64,000 nucleotides of DNA from Marthasterias glacialis (taxonomy: Eukaryota; Echinodermata; Asteroidea; Forcipulatida; Asteriidae). The position numbers were made by a program, and so were the translations under genes. The stretch spans positions 4,478,325 through 4,542,324 of the forward strand of contig OU452225.1 in the NCBI GenBank assembly GCA_911728455.2, read 5' to 3'. Shown here piece after piece: positions 1-13,296 of the stretch (position 1 is its first letter; each line of letters begins with the position of its first letter). The notes below the pieces were generated by a model. That model was not told where the DNA came from and did not search any database. It saw only the letters and a list, made by a program, of their open reading frames with translations.

Positions 1-263
1 TTTAGTGTAATACTTGGCTTTGAGCGATTCATTGCTGTACACAAATTATTCTTTACTTTTTAGTAAAACAAGAAATAATATATAATCCACTGAAAAGACG
101 TTGTGGACGTGAGTAAATCCACGTAGTATTTCAAGTTCCTACACAGTGTGGACACCTTTTGTTATCAGGTTCACACTTTGTATGCAGCGCACGCAACCAC
201 ATCTACACACACACATAAACTTTAAGTATCTGTACTAAAAAAAAAAAATGTATTGCAAATAAC

Positions 264-1043
264 TCTAACAGGACCGAGGGGGGCCAATTTTTATTATTAT
301 TATTTTTGTATTTGTTTTGTTTTTACCTATTGACCAAAATGTCCACTTATTTTTGGTTTCTTTGGCAGAAAAGTGATAGTGATGAGTGACGTGATAGTCT
401 GAAATGGTTTTGGGAATTCAAAATGGCCGCTATTTTGGCGGCCGTCTTGGATTTTGTTTTGTCCTGTAATTAGGGGGTCAAATTATATCAATTTTTTTTA
501 CAATGGAATATTTTCAATAAGCTAATTTCTTACTTTTCAGACCCCAAAAATACTTAAATTTGTCAGTCAAGCCTTAGTACTTTTCCCTGGGCCCTTGGCG
601 GCGGCCATTTTGTTTTTTCAATAACAAAAAATGGGGAAAAAAAACACACAACTTTTTTTCCCAAAAAATTGATAAATGAATGAGTTATAACGATCCCAAA
701 TGTGACTCCAGTAACTAACTTAGGTACAAATAATCTTGATCTTGTTTAATTGTACAAGTTTGTCAATTTTCAAAACATTCGGACGAAAATACAGAAGTAA
801 TGGCAAAAAACACTATTTTTGACCAAAAATGGGCACAAAACAGTCAAAAAAGCCCTTTAGTGACATTTTTTTTCGACGTCATCATGTAGAACTCTGTGAA
901 GTGAACATTTGTGGCAAGTTTCATCATAATCGGTTTAACACTTTGGAAATACGGAGGGGGAGGGTGGGGGTGGGGGCACTACGTGCCCCCCGGTGGCCGT
1001 ACAAAAATAAAAATAAAAAAAGCCCGGTTCTGATAGGGTTTAA
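264..1043 (-). mobile_element. piggyBac-type MITE, copy 1 (left end eroded)
   Basis: The right end reads as the complement of TTAAaCCCTATCAGAACCGG, with TTAA at 1040-1043. The left end (around 264, 'aacaggaccgagggg') is eroded. The interior shares long stretches with the copies at 5,279, 15,279 and 23,638: the 'aaatggccgct..tggcggcc' palindromic segment and a 'gtgaacatttgtggcaagtttcat' region. Non-autonomous; no transposase frame. Confidence 0.75.
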
Positions 1044-2949
1044 TGATTGGGCAAAATGAAAATTGCATATAGAAGTCAATCAAATCTGCAAACTTATGCT
1101 CAAACGTCACCAACTTACATGCACACGGTAAACATCACTACGCGACGTGACGCTGAAAGAACTACGGTAGATATGAGTTCAATTCATAAACAGTTAATGT
1201 CTGTAAACGCTTACCACTCAGAATCCAAAAACATTATTATCCCTGAGCATGCGAATTAGTATTTTTTCTTGAAAAACCTAGCTGCAACTCAAGTTTTAAC
1301 TTAGGTTTTAACTTAAATTTTAACTTAAGTTCAAGGTTGTTTGTTTTATTATTATTATGTTTTGCTCACTGAGGAATTATGAGTTGGTAGGATAGGTCAA
1401 TATGTCACTTCTACTTTGGGTTTTATCTGGATATTTATATGAAATGCGGCTTATGTAAATAGTGTCCACTGAAATGTGTTTACTCTTTTTTTTCAAAGCA
1501 AAGTATTAAAGTATATTAAAGCAGATTCTGGATTTCACGTAATGAGAAATGCCATGAAGTTTCACTTGGCACTTGCTGGGCACTTAGTAAGTGCAAAGTA
1601 ACTATAAAAATTACGATAAATATAAAATCGGTATTGACTTAGAATGATTTGTTTATGAATATGTCAACGTAAACTTCTACTTCTTGTTATTGTGTTATTC
1701 TTTTTTAACGGAAGGTCTAATCTTTTGAAATTGTCTAATCTAGGAAGAATAAACTTTTCGAATCAAAATGAATTGAATCGAATTGAACACTGGAAAAACA
1801 TTTTTGAAAAATAGCTATACCGATTTCTTCGGTCACCTGTAATTATGTCACCACATCTTGTTAGGTTTGATATAACAAAAATATATATACTGATTAGTTG
1901 TTTCCCTCGAATGCGACAATAGATAATATAGGGAAAAAAATGTAATTAGCTAGTGCTATTAAATTTATCACCAGCACTTTTAGAGTGATATAGATATTTG
2001 AGAAGGCAACGCAATGATAATAAAATTGTCTAACATATTTACACATACATCACACAGAGTGTTTCTCGTAATGAGAAAGCGCATAAAGTAATACATGAAA
2101 ATTAAAATAAACAAAGAAAATGGGGGAAAATGCGGTCACGTCAATATGTACTTGATGTCATGCTTAAGTATTTTTCCGTTAACTGTATCATACAAGTAAT
2201 AATAAGATATTGTCTACACAATACCTTCTTAAAGACGTATCACAAACAAACAAAACAAAACAAAACAATACAAACACATACCAAGCAACAACAGAGAAAA
2301 TAACGAAGTTACAAAATTATACAGTGAACAAATCAAAAATGTTAATTTCAACTCATTACTGGTATTTTGGAAAACTAGTGGAAATGATGGCCAAACTGGA
2401 TCTTCGTCAGAGCCACCAACATGCACATACATAATATATAAAAAAAAATCAATTTACAGAAAAAAATGGTGTATGGAATTATTGGAAAGAATGCAGAAAT
2501 AAGAGCGAAAATGATAGCCAATCAAATTATATAAATACATTACTGACAAAGGGGCATCACCAGACCAATCAGCAGCAGTTAAACCGTTTGGACAAGGGAA
2601 TGACCGATGCTCGACAGTACAAAAGGGGGATTACTGAACAAATCAATTGAGCAAGCCGCAACGTGGATAATGTGGACAGTAAAATGACACCGTTAATTAC
2701 TCATAGAGAATAGTTAAGCTAGCAAAGGGACAACACACAAAATATCGAGGTAATTGGAGACACAATGAAATCATTGTTGTATAGATTAAACAATAAAAGT
2801 GAGATTGGTCAATGATGACAGATTTGGCAAGTTTAATCATACTGATGCAAAATTACGGAGAACCTAGATCTGCATAAAGTGTACATAAGAAGGAAGAGAT
2901 CATAGCCAAGTAACTTTATAAGATGATTTAAGCGTGCGGTTAAAAACAA
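1044..2949. other. Intergenic sequence downstream of the receptor gene
   Basis: AT-rich, with no frame, repeat or RNA gene I can support. It may include part of the 3' UTR or downstream flank. Several TTTATT words (AATAAA on the gene strand) exist, but none can be chosen as the poly-A signal. Confidence 0.5.
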
Positions 2950-3190
2950 GGGAAATTGGGAAAATATTTGAAACCTGTGTTTCTGTACAGTCCAACATAA
3001 TGGCTCGACTGTACGTGAATCCATTGTGAATTATAGTTTTCGGTGTGGGTCGTCACCGTTGCAAGCCTCAATCACAGTTAGCCTAGTTCCGCATCTTTGT
3101 GAGTTGGTCTCAACCTTGTAAGTGAAGCCAGTGCTGTGACTCTTCACTTCCAGTGCAGGTTTGATGTACAAATATAGCGTGTGAGGGGAG
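2950..3190 (-). pseudogene. Penelope-like element remnant (GIY-YIG region)
   Basis: On the minus strand, YIKPALEVKSHSTGFTYKVE and [16 protein letters not shown] match the longer copy at 26,479-26,859, with an internal deletion that removes the GIY-YIG core and frameshifts before SRTVEPL. A dead 3' fragment next to the last exon of the receptor gene, on its 3' side. It ends near a G-homopolymer at 3,205-3,220. Confidence 0.7.
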
Positions 3191-3489
3191 CTTGGCCTGT
3201 ACCTGGGGGGGGGGGGGGGGTGGCCCATGTGTCACCCATGTTTTGGGGCGACGAAGGAGAGACCGTTGGGCGTTCAGGGATTGCTGAACGTGACCTGTTT
3301 GAGGAGTGAAGGATATCCATCATGTCTTTGCGGATAGATACAAACTTGGGCAGTTTAGGGTGGAAAGTTGTGACGAGAGCAATTCTTTTGTGTCACCTCT
3401 ACCTTATAAAGATTTACCATCAAGGGAAATGTCTTAGGCTCTTTTGCTCTGTGGCGTTGGGCGCGTCCTCTTGTGTCGGAGTAAAGGAA

Positions 3490-6400
3490 TCAACCATTCA
3501 GGTTCTCGTAGATGGTGTTTTCTGACGAGTTGTTCATGTAGGCTAGGATAACATCGTAGCACATTTCATAATGTTCCTGTCACATGCAACACAAACATGC
3601 AAGTAATTTTTCTAATTCACCCGAGTGTTAATAATAATTTTAGTAGGTATTTACAATTAATTAATTTAAAACATAACTTTTCTGCAAAAAAATATCTTAT
3701 AAAAAAAAGTTTTATGCTGTCCCAATGTGTTAAAATCATTGTGATAATGTAGTATAAGTACGTCACTTAAACCTTGTTTTGTTTAATGCCACACAACTCT
3801 TAACATTGCTTTTGTCCATGTTTGTATATAATTGAATAAATATAAACAAAAAAGATTGAGATAAAAAGCATATTGATACAAAAATAGTGACTTAGGTCTC
3901 ATCGAATTGATGACTGCGGTCGTGAAAGTAGGATGCTTTGTACAAAAGCTCATTGGAACTTACGTTTTAATTGCTTGATACGAGTACCAACTACCAATGG
4001 GAGATTTTGGAACGCCAGGTGGCAGCAGAGATATTAAGACTCTACGTAATTCGGAGAGTGAGACCAATTCCCAAAACATCAAATATCAACAGTAACAGTC
4101 TGCTGCCATCTAGTATCCCACAAGTTTGCCATTGTCATTGTAAATTTTGCCACTTGAGATACATCCTGTGCAAGTAAACTGTCCCAACACTGATCCGTTC
4201 TGTTTCCCAAGACGTGATCACTTTTTTTGTGACATTTTTAAAAGCCGCCTTTTTAAAACCCAATGATGGGAATCAAGATCTCTTCTAGAAACCAGTAAGG
4301 TATCAACCCTTTACCTCTTTATTATAAGCAATCAAGAATATTTAACAGTGAATTTACATTGTTGTATCACTCATCAGCTCAAGAAAAAAAAAATACCGGC
4401 AAGCTTAATCAGCTAGCCTTCTGCCAACGGTTAGCGTTGTTGATAAAATAAAACTAAGCTAAAGATCGCTCCGTAAGCAGAAAACGTCTGCTTTCTGGTT
4501 TTGTGCAATTTGGCACTGGTGTTGAAAGGTTTAAAATATTTCAGTCTAGCGTCAGTAGCTGTCAGGAACTTACCAAAGAGTACATCATGTTTTTGTTGAT
4601 CATACGAAGAGTAATGGCCTCTTGGAGTACATTCACAACCCTTTCTTCCTTGAACTTTTCCAGGAGTGTCATCAAGGCACAGAAGGTGCCAGTCCGACCC
4701 AGTCCATCACTAGTAAGTAAAGAGATAGACAGTAACTTACTTAGTTGACCTAATATATAATGATATATATATATATATATAATGATAACCTACATGGATT
4801 TCGATTACATGGCAACGGCCCCACCCACTAATAAGTTGGTGTTGTCGCTAGGTTTCTTGTTTACAGAGTGACGGTGTAAGTGATTATATTATCTTCACAT
4901 AAAGGTACCCGTATATCCTTCAAAGCTCGTTTTCGTTAGATTGTGTTGAAACTTAAGTAAAGGTATAAAGAAAATTGTTATTCGCAGTCTTTTTGACCGC
5001 GTGAGGGCGTGTGTGAACTAAAGTAACTTGTTGCAAAACAAGTAAACAAACTTATGTTTTCTTTGTTATATTATTTAGTTGGCCATGGACACATTAGGCA
5101 GTCAAAATATATAAAGCTGTAATGAGAAACTTTTGATGGCGCTAGATGGCAGCAGACCTACCAGGTATATCGGAAACGTGAGTACGCTTATACCTACAAA
5201 ACAATGGCAATTTACCTGGTAAGTCTGATGCCACCTATATATCCCAAGTCTCGTAATGTGATGCAAGGACATGAGCCCTTAACCCTATCAGGACCGGGCT
5301 TTTTTTGGACTTACGGGGACCGGGGGGGGGGGGGGGGCTCATTGTGCCCCCCCTCCGTATTTTCCAAAGTCTTGGGCCGATTTTTATGAAACTTGCCACA
5401 AATGTGTATTTCACCAAGTTCTACATGATGGTGCAAAAAAAAATTCAAAAAAATTGCATTAAAAGTAGTTTTTGTAGTTTTTTTGCCCATTTTTGGTCAA
5501 AAATCGTATTTTTCCCATAATTTCCATATTTTTTGCCAGAATTCTGTAAAACTTTGCAAATTTGTCTTTCTTGACATCCTCAAGAACATAAACACCTTTT
5601 TCTTTACCAGAGTTACCGTTGAGGGCGCTAAACAAGCTGTTTTATGTAATTTTTGGGAAAAAATCACGTTTTTACATTTTTCCACTTAAAAATCGATGTA
5701 AACAGTCATTTTAGGGTCCGAGTGTGCATTTATGAGGCCTATCTAACAACTCTATAGTATTTCTAGACCTCAAAAGTTCAAAATTATAATGTTGAAAATA
5801 TTCCATAGATACAAAATTTTGCAAAGTTCGAACCCCTAAAAAACAGCTAAAAATACAAAATCCAAGATGGCCGCCAAAATGGCGGCCACTTTGGATTCCC
5901 ACAATGCATCTCAAACTATCATGTGACATTTTGGTATCACTGTTGGCCACTAAAAATACTTAAAAACATAACATTTTGCTAAAAAATGCCCCGTAATCAC
6001 AAAAAACGAGTAATATGGGTTCAAACAAACGGTTGCCATGGCAACCACTGACCTCCAATAACGATCGTATTTTGACAAAATGACCCTAGATAATTTCCAA
6101 GTAAAGTCAGAAAATTTGGTGGCGATCAAATGTAGCGTTTAAAAGTTACAGGAAAAAGTTTGGTAGGGGGGGCACATTGTGCCCCCCCCCCCGGTCCTGA
6201 TAGGGTTAAAAATGCCCTCATGCGGTCAAAAATACGGTCTATTTCAAAATACGGAAATCCAATTTCAGGAGACACGTAAACAGTACATACTTGCAGTGGA
6301 CCACGATGGGGCCCTCGTCGTCTTTATGCCACTGCTTGGTGAGTTCGATGAGCTTCAGCAGGCCCTTGAAAGAGATCGGGACATCTTGATCAGATGGCCA

Positions 6401-9400
6401 TTCCAAGTATTGAAACTGGCAAACAGTCCGTGCGGCTTCAGACTAAAAGACAACAATTAAATGCAAGTACATATTAACCGGTCAATAGTACACTGAGGCA
6501 TAATATCCTCACCAGTATAAAGTTGTTCCGTTTGCTAATAAAATTTGATAGCTACAAGACCGCCTATTATTCTGACAAAATTTGCAACTGTGATGGTGAC
6601 CAAAAAGCGCTCTACCAAGTTATCAATCACCTCCTACATAGGAAAGCAACACCTGTCCTACCATCATCGTCATTATTATCAGACACCTCCTCTATGGTTA
6701 ACAAATTCTCTGATTTCTTTGTTAACAAGATTGCAAAAAACAGAGATGACATATCTAGCCAATCTGAACCCAGCAATGACCCCACTCAAGCAGATGTCGA
6801 ATTTCATTGTGTGCCCCATCGTCTCCCTCTTACAACACTAGCACCTGCTTCAGAGATGGAGATAATGAGGATCATCAAGAATTCCCCCACGAAAACATGT
6901 TCACTAGACCCCATCCCAACATCCATGGTGAAGCAACATATCGATATATTGATTGGGCCTATAACTGAATTAATCAACAAATCCCTCATCACCGGACATT
7001 TCTCTGACAACTTCAAGAAGGCTCTCATCACTCCTGTAATAAAGAAACAATCTCTTGACTCTAATAACCTCAGGAATTACCGCCCAATATCTAACTTGCC
7101 ATTTTTGTCGAAGGTTGCTGAGAAGACGGTTGCTACCAGGTTGAACGCCCATCTCACTCAGCATTGTCTACGTGACGATCTACAGTCGGCATATACACGT
7201 TTCCACAGTGTGGAAACAGCGCTTGTCAAGGTCCATAACGACATCATGCTGGCTGTAGACAACAAGAGGGCTGTTCTCCTGGTACTACTTGATCTCTCAG
7301 CGGCCTTCGACACCATTGATCATAACATCCTACTGCATAGATTACAGCATCAATTCGGAGTACAAGGTGTTGCTCTTGACTGGTTTAAATCTTACTTAAA
7401 CAATCGTTCTCAGGCAGTAAATCTATCGGGTGACTTATCTAAAGAAACTAAACTCAGCCATGGGGTACCACAGGGCTCTGTTCTAGGGCCTCTGCTTTTC
7501 ACTCTGTACATCTCTCCTCTTGGTAACATTGCCCGAAATCACGGCCTACAACCCCACTTCTACGCGGATGACATGCAGATCTACGCTACATTTTCTCCCA
7601 GTATACCTGACAATGACACGAATACACAACACATTCTAGAGAATTGCTTAGGTAACTTCCGCAGTTGGATGACTGCCAACTTACTCAAATTCAACGCTAG
7701 CAAAACTCAATTTCTTGTCATCTGTTCACCGCATCTCAGAAAAAGAATTTCTATATCAAACATACACATAGCTGATACACAAGTTGCCTCCTGCTCCGAG
7801 GCATGTAATCTTGGCGTCATCTTTGACCAGTCAATGAATCTTGACCGACAGGTTACATCTGTGTGTCAGTCTGCTTATTATCATCTTCGTCGCTTAGCTG
7901 GAGTCAGAGCATCACTTTCACAATCAACCGCTGAACAACTCATCCATGCATTCATTTCATCTAGATTAGATTTCTGCAATAGCTTACTATTTGGATTACC
8001 AAAACACACACTAAAACGACTTCAATCAGTACAAAACGCTTCTGCTCGCTTACTGACTAAGACAAGATCTTCTGACCACATAACACCTATACTACACACT
8101 CTCCACTGGCTTCCTGTTGAATATCGAATACAATTCAAAATCCTACTCCTATCTTACAAAGCCATTCATGGTCTAGCTCCATCATACATACAGGACCTCT
8201 TGCAAATCCGGACCCTGCGACCTGGCCTCAGATCATCCTCATCACTGGTACTTTCTGTTCCACACACTCGTCTGACATCGTACGGAGACCGGGCCTTTTC
8301 CAGCTGTGCACCACGTCTCTGGAATTCCTTGCCAGACGAGTTGAGGAACTCAAAGAACCTTTCCTCATTCAAGAGCTCTCTCAAGACATATTTGTTCAAT
8401 CTCGCTTTCAGTACTACAGTTTAGTGTTTCCTTTGACCAGCGCCTTTGAATGGGTCTCCAGATACTGTGCGCCTTACAAATTCTCTGTTATTATTATTAT
8501 TAAGTGTAGGTTTCTAAAGACCTATACCTTGATAGAAATATTTTGTGTACTAGTTTTGACGGCAGATTCTAGTTGGTTGGATGCCAGTCAACCTGTGTAC
8601 CAATTGGTAGGAACATATCTTGTTGTAATTTGGAGATAAAGGCCTCCAAAATTGCCAACAAACACACAAAAAAAAAAATCAATTTTAAGGGGCGGGACTT
8701 ATTTTTCCCAGGGGTCCATATCTCAACAACGATAAGGAGTAGGAATCTAAAATGTTGTGTTTGTTCATTGCACCCATACAGGTTTGTGAAAAAAAATAAC
8801 AAAATCGGAGTCGTTCACAGCCAACACATCAGGTGGAACAACAATGATATTTATGCAATCAAAGTAAGCATTGTTAACAAAACAAATTTCTAATAGCTTG
8901 ACTTTTATTTGGAATTACTTTACCTGTGAGTTGTTCTTCCTCAGGCTGAACGAGTTACCAATTACTCCATCGTATTCAACGGTCTCTAGCAGCTCAACGA
9001 CTAGGTTCCCATATTTCACAGGTCCTGCCTCTGGCCAGTACCGGCACATGGTCTGCATAAAGATTGGAAGTACACACAGTTGAAGGGACACATTGCTTTT
9101 GATTGGGTGGTTTGGGCTATACAAAGCAATATACATTGGTTGGAAAGATTGTTTTTACAGTAGAATATAAAGTTTCACATGAATATGCCTTCAATTTGTG
9201 CGTTTTTTTTTTTTTACTTTGTGACCAAAAGCGGTCCGCCATTTTGTAGGACCAAGGTTTTGACTCCACAAAATGGCGGAGCGTGTTCCGCTGGTCGTCT
9301 TTCGAGTCGCTGCTGGGTGAGCTACGGCTCAGCAATTACTATTACGATCACTAGCTGTTTTTGATGTTCAAAGAAGTAAATTGTAGTTCATAAATACACT

Positions 9401-11610
9401 TTTTAATTCCATTTTAGCCAAGCCGCAAGCCTTGCAATGAGTTTGTGGAGCTAGGCTGGCTGAACCGAAGCCTGCTCCGCTCCTTGAGCCGGCCAGCCTA
9501 GCCCCCGGCTCTGGGCCCGGACGGACACACAATGGACACGTCCGTCGTCAATCACAGGCCTCCTGGCTGTGGGTGTCCGAAGAGGGGCCAACCTGCCAAC
9601 CTAGTTGCAACGGACTGTAATGCGCAAGAAGGTCTGGTTCCAAGTGCTGTTTAAGTATTCTGATAGATTTGTTGTTGGTGTGCCTCACTCGGTAGTCAGG
9701 CCTCACAATTTGTTGGCAAAAAGACGAAAACTTAGGGGCCTGCGCCTAAGTGGAGCCGAACTATGGAAACATTAGGTAAACCTTTACACTCCATGTCATA
9801 TCAACTCCATCTAACAGACGTCAACTGTTAACATATGCTGAGAAGCGCACATTAAGTTGGTGGCGGAGAAATTGAGCAAAACATTAAAACGCCCGCACTA
9901 TATTGCGGGGTTCTGTGTTTGAGCTTCACCAAGTATACAGTGCTTATCCATCGGTATAGGGCAAGCAAAATTTAACAACAGGTTTTTCTTCATCTTCTTT
10001 TTTTTCTTTCTTTTTTTTCTTTTTTTTTTCTCCATCACACACAAAGCCTACACCAAAACTTGAGTAACTAATATAATATATAATACATTATATTTTTAAT
10101 AACTTTCTCATAGAAAGTGTAGGAATGGAGGTGTCAACAAAGTTTAGCTTGTCGAGTGGAGACCCCTCTTCATACAAGAACAAAACAAAACAACAACATG
10201 TATGATAACAAAACAAAGACAAGGTTCCATATTATTCCATAAATATCACTTTACCTCATCGTCTTCATCATACTGGTTGAGCATTACGATACAAGTTGAC
10301 TTGTGGTCATACGCCAGACGCCAAATATCCGCTTTGGTGTTTGGCATGGGCATCTGCGTTGCAATGAACATGTTCTTTTTGCGGTAGCCCTGAGTGGAAA
10401 TATATATATATATATATATAATTATATATATATGTTTCTATTTATTTGTGTAGCACATTAGAGTGTATACAACAAATGCAGGTCAATGCTTAAAACCAAC
10501 GCCAAACCACAAAATAGGCCCAAACGAACCATAGTAATGATTTGGTCTCTAACGGTGAATCCCTGTGTCTCTTACAACAGCCATAGTCACAACAATATCA
10601 CCTAAATAGTCATAATGGTAACTAGGGTAAAACAAAAACATTATACATTATCAGATTGATATCATTATTTTTGAGTTCTTGTAATTATGTTTAAGATCTT
10701 TACAAATCTGTGTTAGCCGTACATGCCCTGTCAACATACATTTTCATCAGTACAACGTATGACTTCTAAGTAGGAGAGCATTTACAATACATGAACATTT
10801 TCAGTGCCCAATTTTCAACTTATTTTGGGTAGGAGCAGTTTCCCAAGATCAGTAAGTATTACTTGCAACTATTAGGAACAAACCGTATACGAACAAAGTA
10901 CCAACCGGCAAATATGTCCCGTTGATGTAATTGGTATCCTCATTACTTGTGATTGTCGTCAGGAATGGCCTTGATCGGTCAGCTGTATGAGGTTAAATGA
11001 TAGGTTTGTTTATATTGCGTAATGTGTTATTGGGTGATATGGTAACACAGTGGAATATTGATGTACTAAAAGACCTGGCTTCATATATGTGCAGGGTTGG
11101 GCTGCATTCAGGTCGGACAAGAGAGTGAAAAACCACTCGTCTTGTCCGCCATACCACTCTTGCAAAGACCCATTAGGCGGACAAGTCCTTTTATAGTGAA
11201 AAACGGTTCATTTTTAACTTAATCATAGCAAAGTTCGCTCTGATAATTTCACTAAAAAAGGTAAATTTAACCGATACCACTTGGGCGAGAGAGTGATATT
11301 TTTATTTTTTCACATTAGAGAGTACAGTATATGAAAACCTCTCCGATTATCAAAACATTGATTAGCCTGATACAGTAATAACTACGAACATAAGTCTTTT
11401 CAAAATAATTTGGTTCTTACAAGAATTCGGTTGTTCTTTCATACAACATCAGCGATGATACGGATATTTAGTTAGTCTGATAAGAAAGTGATTAGGATAA
11501 TTTTGCTCACGTGGTACGAAGTCTGGAAATCGGTTCTTTGACACATTCTCCGGAAGTTTTCCAGACTTGCTTTTTTTGTTGAACTTTTTGCCACACAGCT
11601 TGCCCAAAAC
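3490..11610 (-). CDS. Receptor phosphatase exons: membrane-distal pseudo-phosphatase domain D2 and C-terminus
   Basis: Exons 11610-11511, 10982-10906, 10389-10255, 9052-8924, 6442-6291, 4709-4574 and 3576-3490. Motifs: [36 protein letters not shown] then [41 protein letters not shown]-loop [14 protein letters not shown]; and [15 protein letters not shown] in place of the usual Q-containing loop. The WPD aspartate is replaced (WPS) and the Q-loop Gln is lost, so D2 is probably inactive or regulatory, as is usual for D2, although Cys1577 and Arg are kept. The chain ends [12 protein letters not shown]-stop. The stop is TGA at 3492-3490. Confidence 0.95.
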
Positions 11611-13257
11611 CTAATGAAAAAAACCAAAAAAAACAAAACCCAAAACACGTTAAATCATGTAAAAAGATACACTATGCATATTACAACGTTTTACTGACAC
11701 TCATTTAACAAGCATTTGATTAACTGCAAAAAAACATAATTATTTCGTACGGTAATGAAGAAAACAAGTAATCAATCAATTATCAACCAGTCGTGCATTT
11801 GTTGAGCACCATCACCCTAGTTATCTATCCCGAGGCGCTTTGCGAGGGAGAGAGAAACTTGACATTGGCGGATCCAGGTGTGTGTGTGTGGGGGGGGGGG
11901 CTGGGCTAAGGGGGCTGTATCCCCTCCCTAACACCGTAATTAAAATGAAAAAAGAGAAAGAAGAGGTGGGGAGGGAGGGGAGGGAGGACAGAGTCAGATA
12001 CAAAAAGTAAGAGTAAACCAATCCAATAGAATTTGAATTTTACTCCTCCAAAAATATTGCTTAAATAAAGGGGAAAATATCCGGAAATCATCTCAGATTG
12101 CACCAAAGAGCATCGCCAATCAATTGTTTTCCGGGCCCTTCGGGGGACCCCGTGACCCCCTTTCTAAAGGATTTCGTGCTTCGTATCACTGTCACAGTGG
12201 ACCTAATGCAAGCAGATAAGACGAGATCATGAGTCTTAAGCTGGCTTTTGAAGATCTGTAAAATGTCAAGTGTATGTACTGGGGAGATCATTTAAAATCT
12301 TGAGTGCACATGAAGCAAGGCTTCTATATCGGATGAAATGAAGTTAGTTTGATATTCTCAGACGAGGCTGAGGGTTGTATGTACGCAAAATGTCTCGTGT
12401 TTAACACCAACAGCTTTACCTCGAACTGTCTTTCTATTCCCATTGGTTTCAGGGCAGCTACTCGCCGACGATATTCTGTGATGTTGTATGTGGTGTCTTC
12501 AGTTAGATAACCCTCAAGGATTGCGTCATAGAGGAACTTGTATTGCTCCTGAAATCAAGAAAATTCATTAAAAATTTAAGCTAATAAAAACGTATTATTT
12601 AGGACTTGTGTGAACAGCAGTAAAAACAACCCAAAACCAAACAATATGAAAAATGTTGCATTTATGGGTGCGATACCTATCAGCCAAATAAGTTGTTTTT
12701 GCTAGTCTTGATGGGATATATTTGCACGTTTGTATACATACCTATTTCGATGGCGTATTCGGGAAAAAAAACATAACAAAAAACAGCAACAACAACAACA
12801 ACAACAACGATACCTCAACGAGGATCAGTTTTAGTATAAACTATGCAATCAGTCAGTTTGTAGTCTGAAAACATGTGCTACTGATTATTATAAATCCCGT
12901 CATTTGTTTTCAGACTAAAAAATTTCCATTCCAATAACGACATGACCATGTGCGTCCTGATTTCCACGACGACCGACGCAAGACGCTGGAGCAGCGAATC
13001 ACCTACCAGCTGCGTACGCTGGCGCCACAGGACATTCAAGGCGTTCGTGCCCCCAATCGTCCGAAAATTTGGCATGTACATTGTTGGTAAGCGGTTTCTG
13101 TAATATTTCTTGTTACATTTTCCAAGGCAGTATTGCCACTAAAATATAATGTACTTTAGAACGATTCGAGGTCGATCCTTATATTTCAAGCTATTTTAAG
13201 AACATGCACAAACAGGAAATGTACTGTTTCTACATAAAGTTACTTTCTTGTGACAAG

Positions 13258-13296
<39 letters not shown>

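Noticed and set aside
5204-5689. Overlapping open frames over the MITE at 5.3 kb
   Set aside because: They cross terminal repeats and homopolymer runs of a non-autonomous element.
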